Below, piece after piece: positions 27,503 to 35,527 of a stretch of DNA of 35,527 nt. Made by a program: the position numbers and the translations under genes. The stretch's first letter is position 1; every line of letters begins with the position of its first letter. The notes beneath the pieces are model-generated. The model made no database searches. It saw only the letters and a program-made list of their open reading frames with translations, and was not told the DNA's origin. The DNA comes from Lewinellaceae bacterium. Its GTDB lineage: Bacteria > Bacteroidota > Bacteroidia > Chitinophagales > Saprospiraceae. Location of the stretch: positions 1-35,527 of the forward strand of contig JAHELJ010000001.1 of NCBI GenBank assembly GCA_024644235.1. The letters are read 5' to 3'.

Positions 27503-27525
27503 GATCCCGGTCAATACTTTTTTTT
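27484..27525 (+). terminator. Probable terminator after the dehydratase gene
   Basis: CTGGGATC (27484-27491) pairs with GATCCCGG (27503-27510), one G.U, with the TGA stop in the loop. A T8 run follows at 27518-27525 after a 7-nt gap, which weakens the case. It lies between convergent genes only 21 bp apart. Confidence 0.45.
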
Positions 27526-28357
27526 AGCCTTTCTTTCTCAAATAGATTCCACCCGAAAAATTCTTAATCATCACCTCGGGGCCTCCTCCGTTCAATGAGG
27601 CTTTTGTCCATTCATCGGTGCTTAGCTTAAAGTTCTCACCATCCACCTTGTTGAGCGTTGAAGGAGACTTATTAATCTTCATATCAAAAGCACTGTAGAT
27701 ATCTCCCCATACCGTCTTCATTTTGAAATTGGCAGCGTAGTCTGGCGGTAAAGTCAGCTCAATCTTTCCTGTATAGTTGGAGAAAGCCATCGCCTGATCT
27801 TTCTTCACCTCGTTGAACGAGACGGTAATATTACCAGTGTATGTGCTGGCGTTCACAACCCCGGATACATTCTTGGCATCTATGGTTCCTGTGTAACTCT
27901 CAAGATTGATTTCTCCTAACACGTTCTCTACCTGAATCAACTTACCGGTATAGTTCTCCAATTCCAGGTTGAAGTACCTTGGCACCTCGATGGTCAAGTC
28001 AATGCCGGTAAACCATGATTCACTCTCTATATCTACTTCATTGTCATTCTCGCTGATTTCCAGATTAAACTTTGGTTGGGATATTTTTTTAAGTCCAGCT
28101 GTATTTTCCTTTTGTTCACTGGCATGCTGGTCCTCATGGTGGGCATGTTCATCTTCCTCAACTTCAATAGTGGAGTATTTGATCAATACATCAGATCGAT
28201 TGGTGCCAAGTACTTTAATCGATCCTCGTTTTATATCGATCTCCAGAGTTCCGATCTCTCCCGGACTGGAAAGTGGCACAGAGACTTCACCCGACTCCTG
28301 GGCAAAAAGAGACCACGGGATGAGAGCTAAGGTTAATAATTTGATATAGGCGTTCAT
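27524..28357 (-). CDS. Exported DUF4097 family protein with His/acidic loop
   Basis: This 277-aa exported beta-rich protein has a signal peptide (MNAYIKLLTLALIPWSLFAQ, cleavage near residue 20). The body is the DUF4097 'putative adhesin' type: repeated short strands with NYTGKLIQVENVLGEINLES, YTGTIDAKN and YTGNITVS, in which a YTG turn recurs at regular spacing, suggesting a right-handed beta-solenoid. Residues 65-83 form an inserted loop rich in Glu, Asp and His (His71, 73, 74, 78), which could bind metal. It is last in a four-gene operon led by an ECF sigma factor, 14 bp after the previous gene. Function unknown; an envelope or surface role is inferred. Confidence 0.82.
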   Translation of the reverse strand: MNAYIKLLTLALIPWSLFAQESGEVSVPLSSPGEIGTLEIDIKRGSIKVLGTNRSDVLIKYSTIEVEEDEHAHHEDQHASEQKENTAGLKKISQPKFNLEISENDNEVDIESESWFTGIDLTIEVPRYFNLELENYTGKLIQVENVLGEINLESYTGTIDAKNVSGVVNASTYTGNITVSFNEVKKDQAMAFSNYTGKIELTLPPDYAANFKMKTVWGDIYSAFDMKINKSPSTLNKVDGENFKLSTDEWTKASLNGGGPEVMIKNFSGGIYLRKKG

Positions 28358-28371
28358 AGTTGATAATTTTT

Positions 28372-29208
28372 TTAAAGTGAATTAACTTTTAGGATCACGT
28401 CTCCGTTAAATGTTTCGAACTTGAGCTCGGGGCCACCCTGACCAAATTGCATCAATGATTTACCTCCGATTTTTACATGGAAGCCATCGGCGTCCTTCTT
28501 TTTTTCAGCTTGGATTGGCTGGACTTTTACATCACTACTATTGGTGAAAAAGTCTCCATTGTAACTTTCAAAACTCAGGTGGGCATTCAGTTCATTTGGA
28601 AAGAATGCACGAATATCCCCGTTGAGCGTGTAGAAATCACCCGCCAAAATCTCGCCGGGTGAGAATGCGAGGTCAACATCACCATTTATCGTTCGAGCGG
28701 AACGTATTCTGCCGGTATTTATCTTAATGCTTCCGTTTATGTTCTTTGCTGCTACTTCCTGATTAGGTGTTAGACTGCCTACCACTATGTCCCCATCATT
28801 AATCGTACTGACCAATACTTTCAGTAGCGTTGCAGGTACAACAACTTTAAAGTCGATATGAGCCGGATCTTCATCTTTACAATTATTCTCCCATTTGTAG
28901 AAGCCCCAGTGATCTCCATCATCCTGATTTTTTATTTCGAATTGATTGCATTTAGACTCTATATAAGCCACCAGAGTATCTCCAATTTGCTTGTACACTA
29001 CAGATTGCAGTTTATCATTCCCCGATTTTGATTCTACTTCAAAAACAATTTCCTGAATTTTACTGCCCTCGACAGAAACATTTCCATTGATGTTAGCAAT
29101 GATCAGAACCGCAACATTTTCGGCCGGGAAAGAACGAGTATCCTGACTGTTCAAATGGCCTATTAAGAATGCAAGCAGACATGCCGTTAGCAAGATTCTT
29201 GGTCTCAT
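28372..29208 (-). CDS. Exported DUF4097 family protein
   Basis: This 278-aa exported protein has a signal peptide ending near HLNSQ (about residue 21). The remainder is DUF4097-like beta repeat: VAVLIIANINGNVSVEGS, INDGDIVVGSL, NINGSIKINTG, TINGDVDLAFS, TLNGDIRAFF, SYNGDFFTNS and TFNGDVILKV. The NG turn recurs about every 20-25 residues, as expected for a solenoid. It differs from its neighbour, which uses a YTG turn and a His-rich loop. It sits 13 bp after the anti-sigma-like gene and 14 bp before the other DUF4097 gene, so both are presumably made with the sigma factor. Ligand or role unknown. Confidence 0.82.
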   Translation of the reverse strand: MRPRILLTACLLAFLIGHLNSQDTRSFPAENVAVLIIANINGNVSVEGSKIQEIVFEVESKSGNDKLQSVVYKQIGDTLVAYIESKCNQFEIKNQDDGDHWGFYKWENNCKDEDPAHIDFKVVVPATLLKVLVSTINDGDIVVGSLTPNQEVAAKNINGSIKINTGRIRSARTINGDVDLAFSPGEILAGDFYTLNGDIRAFFPNELNAHLSFESYNGDFFTNSSDVKVQPIQAEKKKDADGFHVKIGGKSLMQFGQGGPELKFETFNGDVILKVNSL

Positions 29209-29221
29209 AGTTTATTTATCG

Positions 29222-29971
29222 TTAAAGGATTTCTTTCAAACCAGTTTCCAATTCCTTCAGGATTTCTTGGGGTATTTGTTTATTCATTTGACCCTGAAAG
29301 CCTTCGAGAGTGGGCTTTTCACCGATGGATGTCAATGTTTCGGCAAGTGACATTAATACTAAAGGTGAATGTTGATGCTGGATGGCATTGATCAGTCCTT
29401 CCCGTACCCTAGCGTTTTGAGCATAAGGTCTCAAGGCCTCAATACTTGCAATACGTACATTGTCACTTCGATCGTGATTTACCCGATAAAGTAAAGCCTC
29501 AGCTATTTGATCACTGACCTCCGGCATATCTGCCGTAAGACTTACTGCCTTAAGCCGGTCGCTGGGTGACTTCTGCTCGAGCATCGAGAGCATCATCATT
29601 TCTCGCATGGCTTTCATCTCCCCGGTCAACTGATGCACCTTGGCATTCGACTGATTGATCAACATACTGACACCGAATCCGACAAGTACCAAGATAGAGG
29701 CAGCTACTCCGGCCATCCAACGGGTTATTTTCAAAACACCGGCTTTTGGCTTGCCGATTGTGTGAATAGATTGATAAAATTTGTGATCGAGTGTGGAAGG
29801 TGGCTCGAGAAGGAGATCATCATCAAGCCTGTCGCTGAGGCCCTGCAAATCTTCGAAGTCTTCTAGGGCTAACTTACCCTGGCCTATGAGTGTTTCCAAT
29901 TTTTTTTCTTCTTCAGGAGTCAGCTCTCCTTTTTTATATTTTTCCATAAGGAACTTGATTTCTTGATCCAT
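29222..29971 (-). CDS. Membrane-anchored anti-sigma-like protein with HEAT-type repeats
   Basis: This 249-aa protein has a cytoplasmic N-terminal part (1-84) starting FLMEKYKKGELTPEEEKKLE, like the sigma-binding helices of Bacteroidota anti-sigma factors. One transmembrane helix follows at about 86-105 (MAGVAASILVLVGFGVSML). The predicted periplasmic part (about 110-249) is helical with HEAT-like repeats (SDNVRIASIEALRPYA, SPLVLMSLAETLTSI). No zinc-binding HxxxCxxC motif is seen. Its ATG overlaps the sigma-factor stop by one base (TGATG), implying coupled translation in a fixed ratio, as usual for sigma/anti-sigma pairs. The anti-sigma role is inferred from topology and context. Confidence 0.8.
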   Translation of the reverse strand: MDQEIKFLMEKYKKGELTPEEEKKLETLIGQGKLALEDFEDLQGLSDRLDDDLLLEPPSTLDHKFYQSIHTIGKPKAGVLKITRWMAGVAASILVLVGFGVSMLINQSNAKVHQLTGEMKAMREMMMLSMLEQKSPSDRLKAVSLTADMPEVSDQIAEALLYRVNHDRSDNVRIASIEALRPYAQNARVREGLINAIQHQHSPLVLMSLAETLTSIGEKPTLEGFQGQMNKQIPQEILKELETGLKEIL

Positions 29972-30564
29972 CAGAGTGATTGCTTTGATGTTTGTAATAT
30001 TTTCTGCAATTCTTTCATGGCTCTAAAGACTTTTACCTTGACAGTAGATTCATTCATCAGAAGCATCTTCGCTACATCTTTGTATTTCATTTCGTGCAGT
30101 TTCACCAGTATCAGTACCTCTCTTTTATCTTCATCAAGCCGGCTGATAGCTTTGTGTAGGAAGTTCTTTCTTTCATCCGCCAAAATTTCTTCGTAAGGGT
30201 TAGATTCACCATGAAGTTCATGGGTATATGAGTCTATCATCTCCGTGCGCATTTTGGCACCTCTCCGGTAATGATCCGCCATTACATTTCTGGCGATAGT
30301 GAACAACCAGGCTTTAAAACTGCCCTCACCTTTGAACTGTTTGTTGTAGCGCATCACCCGGATGAAGACATTTTGTACCAAGTCCTCCGCCAGGAAACGG
30401 TCTTGTGTCATATGGGCAAAGAACGAATACAGGATCTTCTTGTAGCGCTCAAAAAGTATACTGATGGCATCAGTTTGTCCATTCTGCACCTGGACCATTA
30501 CCGCATTGTCTGGTAGAGGATTCAATTGAATTTTCTTTTGTCTGCTCAGAAGGGTATACTTCAC
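29971..30564 (-). CDS. RNA polymerase ECF-type sigma factor
   Basis: This ECF (sigma-70 family) factor is up to 197 aa. Region 2 is at about 35-100 (ILFERYKKILYSFF, AEDLVQNVFIRVMRY, FKAWLFTIARNVMADHYRR). Region 4 is at about 135-190 (LHKAISRLDEDKREVLILV, MKYKDVAKMLLMNESTVKVKVFRAMKEL) with the helix-turn-helix. The start is uncertain: GTG at 30564 is kept because region 2 homology seems to begin at PDNAVMVQVQNGQ, before the first ATG (30498). It leads an operon with its anti-sigma partner and two DUF4097 genes, and is divergent from the VPS10-like gene 111 bp away. Target regulon unknown; auto-regulation of this operon is likely. Confidence 0.93.
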   Translation of the reverse strand: MKYTLLSRQKKIQLNPLPDNAVMVQVQNGQTDAISILFERYKKILYSFFAHMTQDRFLAEDLVQNVFIRVMRYNKQFKGEGSFKAWLFTIARNVMADHYRRGAKMRTEMIDSYTHELHGESNPYEEILADERKNFLHKAISRLDEDKREVLILVKLHEMKYKDVAKMLLMNESTVKVKVFRAMKELQKILQTSKQSL

Positions 30565-30675
30565 AAATGACTTAAAAGTTACAGGATTGCCTGTTTTATT
30601 TTAGAATTGTCCAAGTTTGGGGATGAGGATCGCTCGGATAATTTCTAATTTACCCTGAGAATAATTCAATCGACA

Positions 30676-33600
30676 ATGAAAGTTCTCCCTATTCTGATCA
30701 TAGTGTTTTTATCATGTTCATTTAATCTGGCCGACACTAAGAACTACGACGTAAGTTCTCCCTTTATGGAGATAGGCAGTCAGCCCGATTCACTCTTCAA
30801 AGCAATGAAATGGCGGAATATAGGCCCTACCCGCGGTGGACGGGTCACGGCCGTAAGTGGGGTAATCCAGGATCCCTTTACTTTCTATTTCGGGTCTACT
30901 GGAGGGGGTGTGTGGAAGACTCGCGATGGAGGAGCCACCTGGCTCAATATCTCTGATGGATATTTCCGTACGGGTTCTGTTGGAGCCATCGCAGTGGCAC
31001 CTTCTGATCCAAATGTGATCTATGTAGGCATGGGTGAGGCAGCTATCCGGGGAGTGATGACTTCTCATGGCGACGGTGTATATAAAAGTACTGACGCCGG
31101 AGAGACATGGGAGCACATTGGACTGGGTAAAGCCAGACAGATCTCGCGGATTGCCGTGCACCCTGACGATCCTGATGTCGCTTTTGTCGGCGTGCAAGGC
31201 AGTCCGTATGCACCCACCGAAGAAAGAGGAGTCTATCGCACCCTAGACGGTGGATCTAGTTGGGAAAGAATTCTGTTCGTGGATTCGTTCTCCGGCGTTT
31301 CTTCATTGAGTATGGATCCTAACAATTCCCGCGTGCTCTATGCAGCTTTTTGGGACCATCAGCGCATGCCATGGAAAGTGCGTAGTGGCGGACCCGGTAG
31401 TGGTATCTGGAAAACTTCAGATTCGGGTGAAAGCTGGACACAGTTGTCGGAGGGATTGCCCGACTCATTAATGGGAAAGATCGGAGTTGTGGTCTCCCCT
31501 GCAAGTTCTTCGAGGGTGTACGCGATCATCGAATCGCAACAAGGAGGACTCTATCGATCGGACAATAGCGGACGAACCTGGAAGTTGATCAACGAAGATC
31601 GGGTGTTGCGTGCCAGGTCTTGGTATTACATGCACATTTTTGCTCATCCGACCGATCCCGATCATGTAGTGGTCTTGAATGCACCTTATATGTACTCATT
31701 GGATGGCGGTAAGTCCTTCCAGCAATTGCCCACTCCTCATGGCGATAACCATGATCTGTGGTTCCATCCGGATAATCCGATGATCACCATCAATGGCAAT
31801 GATGGAGGAGCCAACGTGTCTTACAACGGAGGCCGTACCTGGAGCACTCAACAGAACCAACCTACCGCTCAATTTTACCGGGTCAATGCAGACAATCGAT
31901 TTCCCTACTACGTTTATGGAGGTCAGCAAGATAATAGTACTGTGGCGGTACCTTCTGCCTGGACGGGCTCTGGCATTCCCTATCGTGAATTTTACCCGGT
32001 CGGTGGTTGTGAGAGTGCTTACACAGCATTTGACCCGGATGATCCGCGATATGTTTACGCAGGATGCTATCAGGGTATCATCACACGATACGACACTGAA
32101 TTGAGAGTCTCTAAAGACATCATGGCTTATCCTGATCTAGGGCTTGGCCAGAAGCCAGCCACCATGAAGTACCGATTTAACTGGAATGCTCCGATAATCG
32201 TTTCCGAACATGACCGCAACGTGCTCTACCACGCTGGCAATAAAGTGCTGAAAAGCGAGGATCAGGGACAGTCCTGGACGGAAATTAGCCCGGATCTGAC
32301 TCGCAATACTCCAGAGCGGCTCGACTTTGGCGGTGGGCCGATTACCAATGAGGGAGCTGGTGGAGAAAATTACCATACTATTATGTATCTCGAAGAGTCA
32401 CCCCTGGATGATGAGATCTTGTGGGCTGGTACCGATGATGGGTTGATTTACATTACCAGGGATGGTGGGAATACATGGTCAAATATTACACCACCAGAAA
32501 TGAAGGAAGGACTTGTCAATTCCATAGATGCAAGTTCGATCGACCCAGGCAAGGCCTATATTGCCTTTACCAGGTATAAATTCAATGACTTTACTCCTCA
32601 TATATTCATCACTGGAGATCATGGCAAAACCTGGCGAAGAGCGATCAAGGGAATTGCTGATGAGCATCATGTACGAGTGGTGCGGCATGATCCTGAAAGA
32701 GAAAGCCTGTTGTTTGCCGGTACCGAGGCGGGTCTATATATTTCTTTTGATGATGGTAGGGATTGGCGGCCTTTTCAGCTCAACCTGCCTATCACTCCGA
32801 TCACTGATCTGATGGTACATCGGGGAGATTTGATCGCTGCTACCCAAGGAAGAGCTTTCTGGATTCTTGATGATCTGACCCCAGTGCGTCATTGGCAGGA
32901 GGATCAGGAAGACCGGTTGGCACTCCTGCAACCTCGGGAAGCGAATCTTTGGGGAGGTGTGCGCAAAGATACCCTCATTGATATGGGCACTAATCCGGAA
33001 TATGGCATGGTAGCCTTTTACCGGATACCGAATGCTCTCGATACTGCTGAGGTCCAAATCACGATTTTGGACGAGTCTGGAAACATCCTGAAGGAGTTTT
33101 CTAATAAGGAGGAAGAAAAGCCTAAGAAATTGCAGGTGGAGAGTGGGCTCAATAAATTGGTTTGGAATCTGAGACCAGATGTTCCGGAACCCGTAAAGGG
33201 TTTAATGACTTTCGGAGGAAATAATCGACCCCGGGTGTTACCAGGAACTTACCAGTTGCGGCTCATGCTATCTGAAGACACTCTCGCCAAGAGCTTCGAG
33301 GTGATAGATGACCCCAGGCTAGAAATATCTGCTTCAGACCAAGAAGCCAAGGCTGCTCTATTGAGCTCTCTAGATAAAGCTTATCTGGATCTTTTATCTA
33401 CGATCAAGGATATGGCATATGTGAAGGAACAATTGAATGGAGTAATGAAACGTGAAGAGTTTAAGCAAGACACAGCCCTCATATCGGGGATGAAACAAAT
33501 TAATGGTGAAATTGATAGCCTGGATTCCCGGTTGGTTCAGCGGCAGCAGAAGACCTTTCAGGATGTGATCAATTTTCCCAACCAATTGGATGCCAAAATC

Positions 33601-33816
33601 AAGCACATTCAAAATCTGACAGACAATTCACCTCCTCCAGTCACCGAAGGTCAGGTCGAAAGGGTAGCTGTAATACTGGCCGAATGGGAGGCACTCCGGG
33701 AGGCCTGGCAACAATTGAGGGATAGTAAAATAAATGCACTTAACGAAGAAATTCGCAGATTGGCTATTCCGTTTATCAGTACCAGTGAACCAGGCAAAAA
33801 AACAATTAAGCCATGA
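30676..33816 (+). CDS. VPS10/sortilin-like exported protein with Asp-box propeller
   Basis: This 1046-aa exported protein belongs to the 'VPS10 domain-containing' or 'glycosyl hydrolase-like' group of Bacteroidota. The N-terminus (MKVLPILIIVFLSCSFN) is a signal peptide; FLSC is a poor lipobox, so lipoprotein status is uncertain. Eleven Asp-box motifs (for example KTRDGGATW, KSTDAGETW, RTLDGGSSW, KTSDSGESW, ITRDGGNTW, ITGDHGKTW) run from about residue 85 to 700, forming one large or two stacked beta-propellers. The C-terminal ~300 residues contain a beta domain and a charged alpha-helical region (about 890-1040). No hydrolase active site is recognised. Its TGA overlaps the ATG of the S9 peptidase by 4 bp, suggesting joint work in peptide or protein handling. 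Confidence 0.88.
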   Translation: MKVLPILIIVFLSCSFNLADTKNYDVSSPFMEIGSQPDSLFKAMKWRNIGPTRGGRVTAVSGVIQDPFTFYFGSTGGGVWKTRDGGATWLNISDGYFRTGSVGAIAVAPSDPNVIYVGMGEAAIRGVMTSHGDGVYKSTDAGETWEHIGLGKARQISRIAVHPDDPDVAFVGVQGSPYAPTEERGVYRTLDGGSSWERILFVDSFSGVSSLSMDPNNSRVLYAAFWDHQRMPWKVRSGGPGSGIWKTSDSGESWTQLSEGLPDSLMGKIGVVVSPASSSRVYAIIESQQGGLYRSDNSGRTWKLINEDRVLRARSWYYMHIFAHPTDPDHVVVLNAPYMYSLDGGKSFQQLPTPHGDNHDLWFHPDNPMITINGNDGGANVSYNGGRTWSTQQNQPTAQFYRVNADNRFPYYVYGGQQDNSTVAVPSAWTGSGIPYREFYPVGGCESAYTAFDPDDPRYVYAGCYQGIITRYDTELRVSKDIMAYPDLGLGQKPATMKYRFNWNAPIIVSEHDRNVLYHAGNKVLKSEDQGQSWTEISPDLTRNTPERLDFGGGPITNEGAGGENYHTIMYLEESPLDDEILWAGTDDGLIYITRDGGNTWSNITPPEMKEGLVNSIDASSIDPGKAYIAFTRYKFNDFTPHIFITGDHGKTWRRAIKGIADEHHVRVVRHDPERESLLFAGTEAGLYISFDDGRDWRPFQLNLPITPITDLMVHRGDLIAATQGRAFWILDDLTPVRHWQEDQEDRLALLQPREANLWGGVRKDTLIDMGTNPEYGMVAFYRIPNALDTAEVQITILDESGNILKEFSNKEEEKPKKLQVESGLNKLVWNLRPDVPEPVKGLMTFGGNNRPRVLPGTYQLRLMLSEDTLAKSFEVIDDPRLEISASDQEAKAALLSSLDKAYLDLLSTIKDMAYVKEQLNGVMKREEFKQDTALISGMKQINGEIDSLDSRLVQRQQKTFQDVINFPNQLDAKIKHIQNLTDNSPPPVTEGQVERVAVILAEWEALREAWQQLRDSKINALNEEIRRLAIPFISTSEPGKKTIKP

Positions 33817-35527
33817 ATTTAAGTATTAGAAGAAGAACTGCACTAGTTCTGTTTTTAATCATCAGTGCCTTCAACACGGTACTGTCTCAATCTTTATATT
33901 CTATTGAAGATATTCTCAGTGCTCCATTTGCATCTGACCTCGTTGCCGCTCCGACAGGGAACCAGGTGGCCTGGGTAATCAATCAGGAAGGATCCAGAAA
34001 TGTTTGGCTGGCAAAGGGACCACAATTTGAGAGTGTGAAACTTACTGAATTCGTGGGTGATGACGGTCAGGATATCGAGGATCTCAGCTTTTCTCGCGAC
34101 GGTAACACCCTGTTCTTCGTTCGTGGTGGCAGCACAAACCGAAGTGGCGAGTTTCCTAATCCAAGAAGTGAGACGAAATTTAGCAAGCAACAAATCTGGG
34201 CAGTGGATTTGGACTCCCGTGCGAGCAAACCACTGACTGAAGGTGCCAACTATGTCCTTCGACATGATGATGCAGTACTAACCTTTATTAAAAGTGGGCA
34301 AGTCTGGCAACTTGATCTCACAGGAGATAACGAGCCCTATCAGTTGTTTGAGATGCGTGGATCACCCTCTTCGTTGAGGTGGTCGCCTGACACTGAGCGA
34401 AATCTATTGGCTTTTGTAAGTAACCGGGGAGATCACAGTTTTGTAGGAATATTTGATGCCGATAGTGACAAGATCAAATACCTGTCGCCAAGTGTTGATC
34501 ACGATCATTTTCCATCGTGGTCGAAGCGCGGGAAAAGGCTGGCTTTTGTAAGAGAGCCCAATGAAAAGCAAAGGCTCATCTTTATGCCTCGTCGCGATGC
34601 TTCTCCCTGGAGTATTCTGGTGCACGATCTTGAAGTCGATGAGACCGCTACATTATGGACCGCTGCACCAGGTACCGGTAGTGCCTATCGTTTCATTTCT
34701 GGCTCGCGCCAGATATTCTGGTTGGATAATGTTCAATTGATCTTTCCTTACGAACAAAGTGGTTGGACCCATCTATACTCAAGAAGCCTGAATGGGCATG
34801 AGTTGGCAATTGAAATCACCAAGGGAGAGTTTGAGGTACAGTTTGTCGGAGTATCGGATGATCGGACTGAGATTCTTTACTCATCAAATCAGGGAGACAT
34901 AGATCGCCAGCATATCTGGAAATTTTCCAGCCTCGATCGTCGTCCGGTGCAAGTCACGTCCGGTGAAGGAATTGAGTGGGGAGCTGTGATCACAGATGCA
35001 GGTCAGATAGTGACTCTGGCATCGTCTTACAACAAACCTGCCCATGTGGCACTGGTACAAGATGATGGCCGGCTCCAGTCTTTGACAAATCATCTGATTC
35101 CCGCATCATATCCAACGGATGCCTTGGTTAAGCCGGAGCAGGTGGTTTTTTCGGCCGCAGATGGAATGCAAATACATGGTCAACTTTTTTTACCGAAGAA
35201 TCGGGATAGAGGTCATCCGGCATCGATTTTCCTGCATGGGGGATCAAGACGGCAGATGAAACTGGGTTATCATCACAGCTTATATTATCACCACGCATAT
35301 GCTTTAAATCAATATTTGGCCAGTCAGGGATATGTGGTGCTATCAGTAAATTACCGCAGTGGCATCGGCTATGGAATGGAGTTTCGGGAGGCCTTAAACT
35401 ACGGTGCTCAAGGTGCCAGTGAATTTAACGATGTATTAGGTGCCGGACTTTATCTGCGGTCACGTGAAGATGTGGACCCGGAGAAGATCACATTGTGGGG
35501 TGGCTCATACGGTGGATATCTGACCGC
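33813..35527 (+). CDS. S9 family serine peptidase (prolyl oligopeptidase/DPP-IV-like), 3' end outside window
   Basis: An open frame of 571 codons runs to the window edge. The signal peptide (MNLSIRRRTALVLFLIISAF, cleavage near VLSQS) is followed by an N-terminal beta-propeller (about 30-430; repeats such as WSPDTERNLLAFVSNRG and WSKRGKRLAFVRE). The alpha/beta-hydrolase domain then begins near 445 (FSAADGMQIHGQLFLPKN, SIFLHGGSRRQM). The nucleophile elbow GGSYGG with Ser565 is present five codons before the end. The catalytic Asp and His fall outside the window. The family cleaves short peptides, often after proline. The start ATG overlaps the upstream stop by 4 bp (ATGA), so the two genes are coupled. 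Confidence 0.93.
   Translation, partial: MNLSIRRRTALVLFLIISAFNTVLSQSLYSIEDILSAPFASDLVAAPTGNQVAWVINQEGSRNVWLAKGPQFESVKLTEFVGDDGQDIEDLSFSRDGNTLFFVRGGSTNRSGEFPNPRSETKFSKQQIWAVDLDSRASKPLTEGANYVLRHDDAVLTFIKSGQVWQLDLTGDNEPYQLFEMRGSPSSLRWSPDTERNLLAFVSNRGDHSFVGIFDADSDKIKYLSPSVDHDHFPSWSKRGKRLAFVREPNEKQRLIFMPRRDASPWSILVHDLEVDETATLWTAAPGTGSAYRFISGSRQIFWLDNVQLIFPYEQSGWTHLYSRSLNGHELAIEITKGEFEVQFVGVSDDRTEILYSSNQGDIDRQHIWKFSSLDRRPVQVTSGEGIEWGAVITDAGQIVTLASSYNKPAHVALVQDDGRLQSLTNHLIPASYPTDALVKPEQVVFSAADGMQIHGQLFLPKNRDRGHPASIFLHGGSRRQMKLGYHHSLYYHHAYALNQYLASQGYVVLSVNYRSGIGYGMEFREALNYGAQGASEFNDVLGAGLYLRSREDVDPEKITLWGGSYGGYLT

Overview
This 35.5 kb window looks like chromosome from a free-living, probably marine or environmental member of the Bacteroidota. 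It has a SusC/SusD outer-membrane pair, many lipoprotein signal peptides, a protein with a type IX secretion (T9SS) C-terminal sorting domain, a GH92 glycosidase, and promoter candidates of the TTTG/TAnnTTTG type. The lineage within the phylum (Saprospiria-like or Cytophagia-like) cannot be settled by eye. No tRNA, rRNA, CRISPR array or intact mobile element was seen.

Layout. (1) 1-3262: 3' part of uvrC, overlapped by 14 bp by a GH92 alpha-mannosidase-like lipoprotein. (2) 3328-19272: the core of the window. Three very large (about 1150-1215 aa) FG-GAP/VCBS-repeat lipoproteins with a central ASPIC/UnbV domain surround one SusC/SusD transporter pair, in the order VCBS1> SusC> SusD> <VCBS2 VCBS3>. 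SusD and VCBS2 converge on a bidirectional terminator. VCBS2 and VCBS3 diverge from a shared ~120 bp promoter region. (3) 19271-19561: four successive hairpins whose G.U wobbles or T-tracts make sense on the minus strand. (4) 19586-22561: a minus-strand T9SS-exported surface protein with five SdrD-B-like repeats. (5) 22562-23244: a long gene-poor spacer with a possible IS remnant and a perfect 16-bp palindrome, upstream of a Tat-exported TIM-barrel sugar isomerase/epimerase-like protein. (6) 24190-27502: a spacer with a strong terminator, then a tightly packed four-gene operon (sialidase-like lipoprotein, DUF1801 protein, small membrane protein, PLP-dependent dehydratase). (7) 27524-30564, minus strand: a four-gene operon of ECF sigma factor, HEAT-containing anti-sigma-like protein and two exported DUF4097 proteins. 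(8) 30676-35527: an 11-Asp-box VPS10/sortilin-like exported protein, overlapped by 4 bp by an S9-family serine peptidase cut off by the window end.

How the genes may work together. SusC/SusD with surface lipoproteins suggests capture and TonB-dependent uptake of a macromolecule or its fragments. The substrate cannot be read from the window, because no glycosidase is embedded between the VCBS genes and the GH92 gene is the only carbohydrate enzyme nearby. The VPS10-like plus S9 peptidase pair suggests extracytoplasmic peptide processing. The sigma/anti-sigma/DUF4097 operon looks like an envelope-sensing module. The least described parts are the VCBS/ASPIC triplet around SusCD, with a shared GEWMPI...GWWN signature, and the tandem minus-strand hairpins.
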